Assembly (NCBI GenBank): GCA_025506515.1
Contig: CM046443.1
Span: 45,194,126 to 45,258,125, forward strand
Length of the DNA: 64,000 nt
Direction: 5' to 3'
Origin: Flaveria trinervia
Lineage: Eukaryota > Streptophyta > Magnoliopsida > Asterales > Asteraceae
Shown here: piece after piece, positions 19,379-32,035 of the stretch
Position numbering within the stretch: position 1 is the stretch's first letter
Layout: every line of letters begins with the position of its first letter
The notes under the pieces: model-generated
Told to the model about the DNA's origin: nothing
Seen by the model: the letters and a program-made list of their open reading frames with translations, nothing else
Database searches by the model: none
Translations under genes and position numbers: made by a program

Positions 19379-22300
19379 TCACATATGATTAATAAGACCA
19401 ATTGACTCCACTAAATACTCAAACCGTCCTTGTAGGAAGGCTTTAGTAAATAGATCCGCCAACTGTTTTTCTATTGCGATTTGAATCAATATGATTAACC
19501 CTATTTCAGAGTTATCTCTAAGAAAATGATATCGAATTTCGATATGTTTTGTTTTTGAATGTTGAACAGGATTAGCTGTAATGAACATAGTTGCAGTGTT
19601 ATCAATGTAAATAGGTGCTTTAAGAAAATTGAACCCATAATCCAGTAGTTGATTTTGCAACCAGGGGATTTGAGAACATCCTGCTCATGCAGCAATGTAC
19701 TCAGCTTCTATAGTTGAAACAGAGACATTTGTTTGTTTCTTACATTGCCACGAGACTAATCGGGGACCAAGAAAATGACAACCACCCGAAGTAGATTTTC
19801 TATCTTGACAACATCCACCATAATCACTATCTGTATATCCATGTAGTTCAAAGTTACCCTCGTAAGGATACCAAAGCCCTAAACCTGGTTTACCTTTAAG
19901 ATACCTGAATATCCTTTTGATAGCAATTAAGTGAGATTCTTTCAGGTCTGATTGATACCTAGCATAAAGACAAACAACATACATAATGTCTGGTCTACAT
20001 GCAGTAAGATACATCAAAGAACCAATCATTGATCTGTATAGCGTTTGATCAATAGATTTTCCTTTTGGATCAGGTTCAATTTTGGTGTTAACATCTGTTG
20101 GAGTTCATATGGACTGACAGTCTTGCAACTTAAATTTCTTCAAGAGTTTGTCAACAAACTTCTCTTGATTGATAAAAATTCCATCATCAGTTTGCTTCAC
20201 TTGAAGTCTAAGAAAGAAATTAATCTCTCCCATAGAACTCATTTGGAACCGAGATTTCATGATTTCTTCAAAGTCATTGCACAATTTTGGACTGGTAGAA
20301 CCAAATATGATATCATCAACGTACACTTGTACACATAAGAGATCATCATTATCCTTCTTTATGAATAAAGTTGGATCAATTTTCCCTTTTGTGTATCCAT
20401 GTTAGATTAAGTGTTGTGATAATGTCTCATACCAAATTCTAGGGGCTTGATGAACTCCATACAAAGTTTTACTCAGCTTATACACTCGATGTGGAAATTC
20501 CGCATCCTCAAAGCCCGGAGGTTGCTTCACAAACACATCATCAGTGATTGGACAATATAAAAAGGCACCCTTTACATCCATTTGATACACCTTAAATTTC
20601 ATGAATGAAGCATAGGCCAGGAAAACTCAAATGGATTCAAGTCTTGCAACTAGTGCAAACACCTCATCATAATCTATCCCTTCTTCCTATGTGTATCCTT
20701 GTGCAACAAGTCTTGCTTTGTTCCTTATTACTATACCATGATCATCAGTCTTATTTCTAAACAACCATTTCGTGCCTATGGCATTTTCTCCTTCAAGTAA
20801 ATCCACTAAATTCCACACTTCTTGTTTGTGGAATTGAAGTAATTCTTCTTGCATAGCTTCTATCCAACCATTGTCCTTTAATGCTTCGAAAACATTTTTA
20901 GGAACAATTTGAGAAAGAAAACAAGAGTATAAGCACAAGTTTGCTTGTTCTGATTTACTCCTTGTTGTTCTCTCATTCAATGGACCAATAATATGAGAAA
21001 TTGGATGATTCTTGTGAATATGAGATGTTGGAATCTTATCACATTGAACATTAACTTCTAGATTTGTTTGGTTTAAGTTGGAGAGCTGATGTAACAAATT
21101 AGAAGAATGGGGATTGAAGTTTGGTACTTGATTTGGTGAGTTAATAAAGTAATCAAAGTTACCGGTATCAACTGGATCACCAGAGATGGATGATGTTGCA
21201 GACTCAGGTTGCACAAACTCAGTAACATCATTAGGAATTGGTTGTGATTCTTCCTGATCAAATGAGACTGAATGATCTGGAGCTGTATTGTCATGATTAT
21301 TGTTATCGAATTGTTGAGTCCTTGAAAAATGATAAAAATGGGTAGTCTGAGCTAGAATCATCTGGGTCGTCAGAATCTAAATCCTCACTGAAAGATCCAA
21401 GATTTCCTCTAGATTTCTTCTGGCCTATAGAATCAAGACAATCTGATTGATTAAACAAGTTAGATTGAAGAGAATTTGATAATGAATCTAAATCAAATAA
21501 CCATGCAAGACCATTTGAAACTGATGGAAAAGAATTTTCTTGAAATTTAACGTTGAATGTTTCAAGAATTATATTTGTCCTAGAGTGGTACACTCGATAA
21601 GCTTTTGAAATAGGTGAGTATCCAACGAAAAATCCATTATCAGATTTTGCTTCAAATTTTCCTAACTGATCATTTGAATTAAGAATCATAAAAGGACAAC
21701 GAAATGATTTTAGAAAGTTTATGTTTGGTTTTCTTCTAAACATTAACTCATAAGGAGTTTTTATTTTATCTTTCACAATTAAGATTATGTTCTGAATAAA
21801 ACACGCAGTTGATATAGCTTCATCCCAAAAAGTGATAGGAATTTTTGCATCAGCTAACATAGAACGAGCAGCTTTAATCAGTGTTCTATTCTTCCTTTCA
21901 GCAACTCCATTTTGTTAAGGAGTTCTAGAAGCACTGAACTGATGAGCTATCCCTTTCTGAGCACAAAACGTTTCAATGTTAGCATTTTTGAGTTCTGTTC
22001 CATTATCACTTCTTATTATTTTCACTTTATTTTCTAATAGATTTTTAACTTTAATGATAAATTCTTTTCGTAAATCAACCGTTTCAGATTTAGCATACAA
22101 AAAGAAAACCCATGAAAATCTTGTATAGTCATCAATGATAACTAAACAATAAGATTTTGTCCAATACTCTTGACATTTGTTGGTCCAAAAAGGTCCATAT
22201 GTAACATTTGAAGAGGTTTGGAAGTTGAGTTTATGAGCTTGGCCTTATAAGACGCTCTGTGTTGCTTTCTCTTCAAACATATTGAGTAGTGATCGGTCGT

Positions 22301-22835
22301 TGCAAACTTCTTAGATGGAAGTCCAATGACATGATTTCCTAATACAAGCTTGTTCATATTCTTGAAATTAGAATGTCCGAGACATCTATGCCAAAGCTGG
22401 CTTTCATCATTTGATGCTTTAGCAATTAGGCATGTTGTTTCAGTTGAAAGATCAACTTGCGACATATCCAACTTGTATACATCTCTATCCCTTTCAGCTA
22501 TAACAATTATTCAATCCTTGCTTATCTGAAAACCTAACTTCAAAACATAACAGAATGAATCATCAAATAGAACAGAGTATGATTTATCACATATTTAGCA
22601 TACACTTAAAAGATTAAAGTTCAACTGTGAACAAAAATTGACTTTGTCAAAGCTTATTATCCCATTTGATACTGTTCCTTCTCCTATTATTTTTCCACTT
22701 GCATCACCACCAAAGGCGACGTGTGTTCCATCCTTTAACTTAAAATCTTGTAAGAAGGCAAGATTGGCCTGTCATATGCCAGCTACACCCACTATCCACA
22801 TACCATGTATTAAGTGGTTTTCTTGGGCATACCTG
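19379..22835 (-). pseudogene. pol: E2 pol: PR, IN, RT, RNase H
   Basis: Protease remains lie at 22620-22830, strongly decayed. Integrase: LWHRCLGHSNFKNMNK (about 22400), HMDLFGP (about 22205), SDNGTELKN (about 22005); the Gln pair before NGV is hit by a stop near 21915. The IN tail has GFFVGYSPISKAYRVYH (about 21600). RT: EALKDNGWIEAMQEELLQF (about 20860), QMDVKGAFLYCP (about 20575), QPPGFEDAEFP and MYVDDIIFGS (YVDD, about 20315). RNase H: YLTACRPDIMYVV, HGYTDSDYGGC and TIEAEYIAA. It ends LINHM, stop at 19379. From 21361 down to 19379 the open segments share one frame and are split mainly by nonsense codons, for example TAG near 20687 (Gln in relatives), TAA near 20402 and TGA near 19686 (Ser in relatives). 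Confidence 0.88.
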
Positions 22836-22848
22836 CACAACAAGAAAA

Positions 22849-25800
22849 TTAAGTTGAGATATCCACCCAAGCCGAGATGGTCTTGGGTTTTACAAATTTA
22901 TCAACAATGGTAAATTGTTTGCAATGAAGATTATTCAAACCAGGTTTATTCTTGATGAATTTACCAATCTTGTTTTGAAAAATTTTTGAGTTATTTTTTA
23001 AAACATTCATACCATTTGATTGATCAATTTTTGACTGGTATTGACGACTAACCTTTTTATTAGTCATTCTTACCGATCTTGGTATGAATTGTTCTTGCAC
23101 ATTTTGTTTAGATCTCACATAATTGTTCTTTTGAAAAGATCTCAAACCTAAAGAAGGTTGATTAGTTAATTTTTGAAATCCATCACTTTGATTTCTCATA
23201 TATTGAGGATTAACATAACCTTTGCTCATATTTGAATTTGCAAATTCTCTAGTATGTGATCTCTTTCTAAAATAACAATTTGATGTATTGTGAGTCTTCT
23301 CATCACAATAAGTACAATATTTGTTAAAATAACAATCTGCTATGGAATGATTTCTCATGTCACATATGTGACAGTACTTGTTGAAATAGCACTTAGCAGT
23401 ATTGTGATTTTTCATATCACATATTTCACAGTACTTTTGTGGAGTCATAAACAACTATTTGTTAACTTTTGACATTGACGCTAAATTTGATTCATTTTTA
23501 TATTTTGGTGTCAAATAGTTAAACTGTTGTTTTTCATTTTTCACATTTTGATTTTGTGCCAAGTTATTTTGCATCTGTTTAACATGAACTTCGTTCTTGA
23601 ATTCACTAGGAACAAATCTTTTTGCTACAATGGAAGTCTTAGAATCTAAACTTGATTTCAGATCAGAGTGAGATTTGTTCATATTATTCACCTTGTTGGT
23701 TTGAAGAGAATTCATATTCAACAAACCTGTTGACACAAATTTTATTGGTTTAAGTCTTGTTGCCTGATTTGTTGCTTTGATCAACTTTTCTGAACTTTTT
23801 TTTGTTCAGATTTTGTTTTTTATGATTTCTTTCTTCTTCTTTGATTCTTTGACTTAGAAGAACTTGGTTTACTTCCAGATTGAACATCATCAGAAGAAGA
23901 TTCCTTTTCAGATTGAACTTGTTTTAGATTAATAGTGTTTGAATCTTCTGATGTTCCTACCTGTTGTTTATCTTTATCTTTGCTTTGAACTTTCACTTCT
24001 TCTAATACATAATGAATTTGATCAGAAGTGTTTTGTTTTGTTTGTTTTGGTTCATAAGATTTTATCTTGATTGGATGACCTTTTTTAATCTTTTCTTGAT
24101 CATTTTCAACAAAAACTTTTACATTTTCCTTTTCTTCTTCTGAATTCTTGTTTTTGACTTGAAAATCTGTAAGTTTAGCTTTATTCTTAGGAGAGTGGAC
24201 ATGTGTATTAAGGTTCTCTGGTAAAGTGTTTGTAATAGATTCAGGCATAGGTTCATGACTGAAACCTCACCTTGCTTTCTGTTTATCTTTCCTCTACTAG
24301 TTTTTCTACAATAATTTTTGAACATTTTACTTTAGCAAGATCCATTTGAGTAGCAGCATGTGCTATCTTCTCCTATTCAAGATATTTGGTCATCTCTTCC
24401 AATTGTTTAGAGACAATTTCTAATTCTTTAAGTGTTTTGTTCCATGAAGTTTGAAGAGAAATAATCTTTTGATCTGCTGTTTTATGATCAGATTTTAATT
24501 TGTTATGCATTGACTCTTCTTGTTTTAATTTCTCACATATTTTATATGAGTAGTTTCTATAGTATTCAACATGTTCATAGCATGATTTTGTGTAGAGTTT
24601 TTCTCTCACTTCAGATGGGATTTTAGGGAATTTTGGAGATAAGGTTTCAGATTTTGAAGATGAAGTGTCAACCTTAGGTTGATCAGACTGTGCCATTAGA
24701 GCTACTTCATCTGTATCCTCCTTAGGATCAGATTTGTCACTCCAATCATAGTCATCTTCTTCATTCTCACTTTCCACCTTTGGATCATTATTTTCTGACT
24801 AATATTCTCCCTGGATTTCTGTAATAAGAGATAAACTTGATGTTAAATCATTAGTAAACTGTTCAGCATATGCACTCCAATCATAACCATCTTTAATGCT
24901 GACTACTAAAGCTTTCTTGGTTTCATCAGATGGTTTTGTTTCATCTTTAAGCTCAGGCATAGGAAGACTTTGATAAGGCTTTTGAAAAGTCTTATGAGCT
25001 GGTTGAAACCTTTGATTGCTAGAACTTGATTGAGCATTTCCTCCATTATTCCTTGGAGCTTTGCATTCTCTTGAGAAATGTCCATAATTGTTATAGTTAA
25101 AACACCTTGATTTTGACTTATCAAACCCAACAGTCTTGTTAGCACTTGGCTTGTACTTTCTGTTGACATATGAGTGTTTTTGTGTCCTATAAGCAATCAT
25201 CACCATATGCCAGTTTAAGTCCATCTCTTCAACATCTTCAGGATCCATTTCAAACAAATCCTGCAAAACAAGGTCTAATTGAGTTAAATGGCTACCTTGA
25301 TATGCTTGAAAACTAGCCATACATGCAGTGAATGTTTTAGACTCTTCATCCTCTAATAGGATGTTTATCATATCTTTAACTTTGCTAGATTTAGCAGAGT
25401 TAGATGAAGAAGTCTCTGTTTGAACATTAGATGTTTGAGACTGAGATTTAGGAGGAGATTGAGAATGAGACTATGTTGTATAAGCAGGAGCACTAGTAAA
25501 TGATGAATCAGTGAAAAATCCTGCTCCAACAAATAAATCTCCCCCTTCTTCTGTAATTTTCTCACTTTTTGCCATGAATGCATTTTCAATAGTATTTGCA
25601 GAAGAAGCAACAAACTGATACTTAGACATTGATGCTGCTCTATCATTATTCCTTGAGCTTTCATCAATCTCTACTGAGTCTATCTTGGCAATGAGTAGAT
25701 CTAGATCCATAGGGAACTTCTCAGTATGCTTTAGTAAGTTACTTTTTGTTTCCATGATGAGGGTAAAGCATTGCGTAGTCTAATATTTAGATCTTCAAGA

Positions 25801-26315
25801 CTAGGCTTAATACCAGCTGTTGACATCTCAGTTGTAAGTTGAACAAATCTATTCGTCATTTGATTTATGGTTTCTCCAGACAAATCTTGAAACAATTCTA
25901 ATTGCCTTTTCAACTTTTGTTTCTTGAGATTTTGAATCTCCTTGCCTCCTTCACAAATGGTCTTTAAGGCTTTATACATGGTGTATCCGGTTTGATATCG
26001 ATCAAGCCTTGCAAGAACTTCTAGAGGTAGTCCTTTACAAATCAAGAAATATGCTTTGATATCATTCTTTACTCTTCTCAAATCATCTCCTTGAAGACCA
26101 TCTTCAGGATAGGATTCTGGAGGATCTTTAGTATAAACAAACCCTCTGTCAGGCCCATCGGTGATTATAGGAATGTATTGTCCTTTCTCTATAGATTTCC
26201 AAAGATCAGTGTCAATGGAATTTAAATGATGTTTTAACCTAAGAGACAAATTTTTGAAATCAGCTCTATTTTTAAGTTTTGGAAGTCTATTTTCAGCATA
26301 TTCTGATTTCACCAT
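22849..26315 (-). pseudogene. gag: E2 gag, nearly full length, decayed
   Basis: I choose ATG at 26315 (MVKSEYAENRLPKL) over the upstream Met at 26396. The first 195 codons cover the Copia gag helical region (LKTICEGGKEIQNLKKQKLKRQ, TNRFVQLTTEMS). A frame change near 25740 leads to 25755-25471, then 25371-24799 with the CCHC site CFNYNNYGHFSREC, its second Cys changed to Tyr. Acidic and coiled-coil segments follow (24777-24373, 24248-23820), then three tandem knuckles (23433-23263) and a basic tail. It ends AWVDIST and TAA at 22849-22851, followed by a T-rich tract and GTGCAG. Stops at about 24799, 24373, 23820 and 23455. Confidence 0.85.
23263..23433 (-). repeat. Three tandem CCHC knuckles in E2 gag
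   Basis: Three perfect 19-codon units: YCEICDMKNHNTAKCYFNK, YCHICDMRNHSIADCYFNK and YCTYCDEKTHNTSNCYFRK. Each fits CX2CX4HX4C. They are separate from the main gag knuckle about 550 codons upstream. E3 and E4 have only one unit at this place. Confidence 0.92.
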
Positions 26316-26399
26316 TCTTATATTTTTGTTGTTTTTCTTAGATTTTGAATTAAAAAAAATTTGAAAAATTTTCTTAAAAAAAATTCTAAGTATCAAGGG

Positions 26400-26720
26400 T
26401 GATGCTCCTGAACAGTAATCAAACGTCCAAATAGTTAATGGGCCTAGGTTGAAAGACGTTTAAGGGACTGCCTTAGAAATTTTTTCCAAACCGCCTAAGT
26501 TGATGCGTCTGAACAATAGTAAAACGCCTGAATAGTTGTAATGTGCCTACACAGTTGTAAAGTGCCTCAATAGTTGTCAAACGTCTAAACAGTTATAATA
26601 CATTCTAGACTTATACTCTTCAACAGTAGTCAAACGTCTGAACTGAAAACGTCCAAACAGTGTTAATGCGACTATATAGTAGTCAAACGCCTAACACTTC
26701 AACAATTTTTTAGCAAACTT
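26400..26720 (-). repeat. CGTCTRAACAGT array in the E2 5' leader
   Basis: About a dozen units such as GATGCGTCTGAACAATAGT, AAACGCCTGAATAGTTGT and AACGTCTAAACAGTTAT (plus-strand reading). It lies between PBS and gag start, in what should be transcribed leader. The core is shared with the internal array (17365-17830) and with the Gypsy-type solo LTR (58340-58800). Confidence 0.82.
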
Positions 26721-27116
26721 CAACCCTAATGCGCCACATTCATCATGTTCATATGAATGTAACTAACTCAATTCTTCTGAAATTCTTCAAAAGTTGATGA
26801 ATTGGATTGAAACTTTCCAATTAGACATGATTTATACCGATAATCATTCTTCTAACATCAATTTCTTTCAATATCAACAACGAATCAATCAATTTTGTGA
26901 TTTTCAGTTCGAAAAATAGTGAGCTTTTCAAACACAAATTCAACAAATTATCTTGAATTTGATGAATTTAACTGCTAATTGTGGTTTAAAACATGTTTCT
27001 AATGATGAAATACATCTGAAATCCATAAAATTTCAATTGAATTGTCTATCAATCACATATTCAGTGAATTTTTGAGTTTGATAGTTTGACAGAACTTAAA
27101 GATCACTCTACCAACA

Positions 27117-27128
27117 GCTCTGATACCA
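27117..27128 (-). promoter_or_regulatory. Primer-binding site of E2
   Basis: The minus strand reads TGGTATCAGAGC, complementary to the 3' end of initiator-Met tRNA, two bases inside the 5' LTR end. This fixes the LTR border at 27131. Confidence 0.9.
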
Positions 27129-27130
27129 TT

Positions 27131-27422
27131 TGATAGGATCAAATGTATCAATCTGTGATGATATATGAAGACAATTCAAAGATATACAAACAAAGTAATC
27201 AAATCAAGCAAGATATCAACAAAATTCACAGTTTCATTAATATCAAGCAAAGACAATTACAAAGTAAGTAAGCAGTTTTCGTCTCTCTTTAACTGCTACA
27301 AGTCTAAGCTATTTATAATGAAACAAAAGGAACTAACAAAATTACCAAACTAGTCCTTATACTATTACAAATAGTAAAAAGACACATAAAGACAACATGT
27401 TAATCTTTCTAGAGAACTAACA
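27131..27422 (-). mobile_element. Short 5' LTR of E2
   Basis: It begins (minus) TGTTAGTTCTCTAG at 27422 and ends GATCCTATCA at 27131 next to the PBS. It has a core promoter like that of E1 (GGACTAGTTTGGTAATTTTG then TTATAAATAG, about 27310) but no repeat array. At about 290 bp it is less than half as long as the other Copia LTRs here. An alternative outer edge is 27397 (TGTTGTCTTTATG). A truncated LTR is possible. Confidence 0.65.
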
Positions 27423-28361
27423 AGCTCCCCAGGAACACAAGAACCTGTGGATGTGATTGACCTAACTACCAACTCACCTGTGTAGGAGGGTGATGCTACC
27501 TAAAAGGGGGAGAAAGTCATTAAAATCACTAAACCTGTGAGTTCTTCAGGGAGTATGGACATTGAGGACTCACCATCCTCACTTGCAATTGTGCATACTC
27601 TGCAACTTCCTCAAGTTCACTTTAATGTGGACTCTCTAGACTCTTTCATTCAAAGTCTCTTTGAGGAAGATATTCCAATGGCTATGTCATTCCCACACCA
27701 GGAACTTCAAATTACATAATTGGATGGAGGTATGATGCTGACAGAAGAGCCCTTATTCTTTAAAGAGTTCAAGGGCAGGAAGAAGTATTCAACTTTTAGA
27801 CCTTGAACTACTATGAAGGTCTTGACCTGATCAACATGCCACTTGTCAACCCAAACCAATCTAGAGAAGTTAGCAGGTTGGCACAAAAGATACAAGACAT
27901 GATTACTAAAGAGTTCAGTTCTAAGAAGGAGATAAAGGCAATCAGGTAATGTCATTGGCCAATTGGATGTTTAGGCAGACCCTAAGATTAGCTTCAAAGG
28001 GAAAACCTTGGCTAAGGCCCAGTGATAGAGCCTGAGAGCCCTGTCAAACCTACAACTACTTCAGCAATTCATTCCCTTCGCTGGTGAAGGTGTATCACAT
28101 CCTCTATCTGGCCAGAGCTTGGAAGCTACACCAGTCAATGAAGGCCAAAGCTCTCTCCACCCTGTCTCACAAAGGTTTGTGGGTGACAAAGAAAAAAGGA
28201 TTATGACTCCTGAAGAGATTGAGGAGAGAGAGAGAGAGAGAGGAATAAGAAGCTAAGGGTAGAAAGTTCCTTTGGGTCTTCAGGCTTCATGCAAGCTACA
28301 ATGAAGGTTGCCCCCAGAGCAAACGCTCAAGATGATGAGTTGAGGGCAGTAAGGATTGCAT
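27423..28361 (+). pseudogene. Plus-strand accessory C-terminal remnant
   Basis: Broken in all frames. Readable bits include SPSSLAIVHTLQLPQVHFN (about 27570), LINMPLVNPNQS (about 27829-27865), LAQKIQDMITKEFSSKKEI (about 27878-27935) and SPVKPTTTS (about 28035). I assign it to the accessory family from composition and order, with weak support. A GA microsatellite lies at about 28220-28245. It ends where TGTAACATC begins at 28362. Confidence 0.4.
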
Positions 28362-29250
28362 TGTAACATCTGCTATTTTTTAGAATATGGATCCGAACCC
28401 ATTTTGTTGGTTATATAAATTAAGCACATTATTCAAACCATTTCTTTCACTTTGGTGTTTTTGTTAAAATAAATAAATGTATTGTTTAACTAACTTTGTC
28501 AAATTAATGATTTAAATTTACATTAATCTTCCATATAATAAGTTTATAAACTTATGAGATTTTATTTATGAAGTTATAATAATTATAAAAAATATTAGAC
28601 TTTAAATTTTTTTATGGGATTTATGAAAATAAGTAAATATATAAAGATTATTTTCTTTTAACCACCAAACAATTTAGTAATTAATATTTAACAAGATTTA
28701 TAATTTGGGGTTTATAAATTATAGGGTTGGGAATGTAATTATTAAAACTTTGTTTTTAAAGGTTTTGGCATAAAATAATAAAAATATGAAACATGAGGGA
28801 CCAAAGTGTAACTTAGTTATAACCCAACCCCATTCCCACTGTCGACCCTTTTCCCCCTTGTCTTCGGCCAAGTCCGGTCGTTACTCCGGCGACACCCAAG
28901 TGGCCAAAAACGGCCCGTTACACTCCAATAAACCATCCGTTAAGCTTCTGCATCAGTTTCGAACCTAACCCCAATTATAATTTGAGTTAATAGGTGGTCG
29001 AGACGGTTACAAGAGAAACTGAAACCTGCATTCAAAACACGAACTCGATGGACTCGAAACTTGTCAAATTAAGTTGATGTAGTTGTGGGCAAAACATCTA
29101 ATCAATACTCTATAGCTAATTAACACTCAATTTCGTCTGAAACTCATGCAAGCATCACATTCGTTTAACCTGAGATGTTAAAAGATTTATAAAAAAATAA
29201 GCTAACCTGGCAGCTTGACCCCAGTTGCTAAGATTGCATAGAGTGACATT
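28362..29250 (+). mobile_element. Possible Gypsy-type LTR or fragment
   Basis: It starts TGTAACATCTGC, similar in form to the TGTAACACCCGG of the solo LTR at 57706. It contains a 'gggaccaaagtgtaac' phrase followed by a C-rich leader (28800-28930), features that I associate with Gypsy LTRs. No clear 3' end or target duplication was found; the right limit is approximate. Confidence 0.4.
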
Positions 29251-29329
29251 TAATAAGTATTTTTCCTAGGGAAGAATTATTTTACAATTTTTGGGAAAAA
29301 TACTTTTGGGAGTTTAATTGTTCAAAAAT

Positions 29330-31061
29330 TTTAATAACATATCATCTTCAGAAGACTTTAAATCAGATAATCTCACAACGGCACAAAACCAGTTTGACTA
29401 TTTTGCGGGTACAAAGAAAGAAAAATTGTCAGATTTAATTGATTGATTTTTAAAGGTGGCAAATAATCTAAAGAAGCATGTTCCAGATCTCAATAATCAT
29501 GAACAAATTCAAAAGCTTCTTGACTTTTTTCCGTCTTAATGGAATAATCAAGTTAAAATGATGAAGTTAGATAGAGGTTATGTCGACACAAAACTTATGG
29601 ATATAATAAACAAGCTAAAATCTCTTGAGCTGGATATCCAAAGAAAATAATTTCAGCAAACCATGTTCCCACATCAAACCAATACACTTAATACTGAACT
29701 TGTTTCTTCTGTAACAAGCATACTTGATTACAAAGCCAAGCTGATTGAAAAGATGAAATTATTGAAAACTAATTTGGATTCAAATTTTAAAATCAAAGAC
29801 AATTGTGAAGCTTTGAAAGTTGACAATGAAAGTAAACCGGAATTTGTGAGAACCTCTAATAATAAAGCTGAAATAGTTGATAACAGAAAGAATGAATCTG
29901 AGGATCAAGAAATACTAAAAGTTAAAGAAGAGGAACAACAAAGAATCACAAAGGTTTATAACTGTGAGAAGAGTTTAGCTGCAGAAAGAACTATAATGGG
30001 TTTTCCTTATGAACCTGTTTAGGATATGTGTTCTTCTTCTTGCAAAATCTGATTATTTGAAATTTATAAGGCAAACAGATTGTTATTGGAATATGAAAAA
30101 GAATTAAAAATAATCAATCAAGAATTAAAGAAAAATTAAATTGCTTTTTCAAGGAAACTTAATGAAGCATTGGCTGAAAATGATCTTTTAAGAAGAACCA
30201 TTTTGGAGCATAATGTTGAAATTAATATTCTGAGAGAAATGGCTATTTTAGTTCAATTTGAAACTACATTCAAACAAAGCTGACAATGGACCCTTTCACA
30301 CAAGAAAAAAGATGAGCTTATTGATAAATAACAAGGGGCACAGGTAAAACATGGGATTGGATATCGTTCAGACGGTGAAACTGTATTTCATTCAGTTCCA
30401 CCTCCATCTACTTTATGTTATTCTCCAAATCCCAAAATTCATCCAACAAATGATTAATTGAAAAACTATTAATAGTTTGCATGCAAGCTAAGATGGAGTG
30501 AATCTTAAAGAGATGTAAGATGATTATGATTCTACAACTGGTATGGGATACAATAACCGAATGCTAACAGTCAAGCTAACGATTGTTTAGTCCCTATTGT
30601 TTGTTAATCTACATCTACTATTTCTTCTAACTTCTTTGATAAGTTTAAAGCAGAATAAATTCCTACTTTTGAGCCTGTCAGGGTTGTGAAAGAAGAGATA
30701 ATTTGGATTCACCTAATCATCAAGTTCCATCAACACATCCTATTCCTGTCAATCAAGATCCATTAGAAGCAGATCTGTGTATACGAGACTGGACAAGCTC
30801 AGATGATGAATCAAACACAGAGGACAGTGTCAGTTCCTCAAAGATCAAGATATCACCTGTAATTGTCAATTCTCAAAAGCTTCCAAAAGCTGAATCAAGA
30901 CCAATATGGATCTCTTCTCCAACTGCAAAACAAGCCAGTCATCCATACAATACTCAACAAAAGAAGTCTCTATCTCTGTCTGCCATACCTCAACCTTGTA
31001 AAAGAGTTAAGAAGAGGCAACAAATTGCTACAAGCTCAAAGCAATACTCATCCCCATGAAG
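29330..31061 (+). pseudogene. gag: Plus-strand Copia gag remnant (F5)
   Basis: Open pieces: 29390-29650 (FAGTKKEKLSDLID, KLLDFFPS), 29663-30022 (119 codons, Lys/Glu-rich), 30060-30290 (LLLEYEKELKIINQELKK) and 30703-31059 (118 codons, acidic RDWTSSDDESNTEDS then SPTAKQ and a basic KRVKKRQQ). This order and composition match the middle and end of Sirevirus gag. It is cut at 31066 by the Tork-like 3' LTR. No zinc knuckle is left. Assignment is from composition and order. Confidence 0.5.
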
Positions 31062-31066
31062 GGTTT

Positions 31067-32023
31067 TGTTACATGTAAATCAAAGCTAGTTTAACCATTT
31101 AAACTATATAAATGCAGCGGAAAGTAGGGTTTAAAGTGAGGTTACCAATCTGAAATTTTTACCATTTTAAACCATAAACAAAACCCAAGAACATGGATCA
31201 ATAATATATATGAAATAGTATGCTATCAAAACCAAAAGCAACCATAGGGCGTTCAAAGAAACAACCTTTCTTGCACAAGATGTTGTAGATGGAAGAAATG
31301 AAGATGATGATGTTCTTGTATGTTTGGCCTTTAAAAGAGAAGCCTCAAGCTTGTATACCCACAAGACTAAACAAACACCTAATCTTGTTAGGTAGAAGAG
31401 CACCAAGACCAATTCCCTTTTGAACAATCCAAATCAGCCAAGAAGTTCTTGAAGAGCAGCCAAGAAATCCGAAATTTCTGCCTCCTTTTTCCTTCTTGAA
31501 TCCGAAAATATTTTGGTCCATTGAGAGAGTGTCTTGATTTGTGTGTGTATGAGAAAGTGTAGGTTATGGAAGAGTGTAAGAGTGTCTCTAGTCTTTCAAA
31601 GACCAAGACTAAAGAGGAGTTCCCAATGCCCATATGGGGCAGCCGAAAATGAGGTTCAAAATGGGTTCACCCCATTTTGAGACTTTTAAAAAATTTACTC
31701 TTTCAACCCTTAGTTTATAAAATTAAAACCTATTTTAATTTATAACATTAACACACTATTATTTGTTATTATTTAACCAACTTAAATAATGAAAAAAATA
31801 ATTTCTCATGAACAAATTATCCATATAATGTTGTTCTATCACAAAAGCAATGTTTTAGAAAACCTATTTTCTAAATAGGTGTCAATATTTATTTGTATGA
31901 TCTCATCAACAGGTAAATATTTATTGGTGTTTGTATAGCTTGTTATTAGGTATGACCCGACTTGGATCATAACATACTAACCATATCAATCTTGTATGTG
32001 TCTTGGGCATATAAGATCCAACA
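31067..32023 (-). mobile_element. 3' LTR of the Tork-like element
   Basis: Minus strand: begins TGTTGGATCTTATATGCCC at 32023 right after the purine tract and ends ...TTTACATGTAACA at 31067. It is 957 bp, AT-rich, with no palindrome array of the kind seen in the Sirevirus-like LTRs. Confidence 0.8.
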
Positions 32024-32035
32024 ATCTCCCACTTC
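32024..32035 (-). promoter_or_regulatory. Polypurine tract of the Tork-like element
   Basis: Minus strand GGAAGTGGGAGAT, touching the LTR start. This is the usual Tork/Angela PPT form. Confidence 0.85.

Larger units (their letters stand above)
15952..27422 (-). mobile_element. Copia element E2 (Sirevirus-like), 3' end lost
   Basis: A minus-strand Copia element with 5' LTR (27131-27422), PBS, about 800-bp leader containing an array, gag, pol, non-coding stretch with internal purine tract, array, TATA, and the first part of the accessory gene. The 3' remainder of the accessory gene and the 3' LTR are missing: similarity stops at about 15955, where the Gypsy-type LTR fragment begins. Coding parts are broken mainly by single-base nonsense changes. 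Confidence 0.85.

Noticed and set aside
27131..27422. tRNA gene near the TGGTATCAGAGC match
   Set aside because: Only the 12-bp primer site is present; no cloverleaf and no A/B boxes in the right spacing.
28362..29250. Complete solo LTR
   Set aside because: The start resembles an LTR but no matching CA end or target duplication could be found; the ATTGCAT near 29233 is not preceded by an LTR end.
30703..31059. Independent host gene with SDDESNTEDS acidic motif
   Set aside because: Composition and position fit the C-terminal part of a Copia gag, continuous with fragments from 29330.
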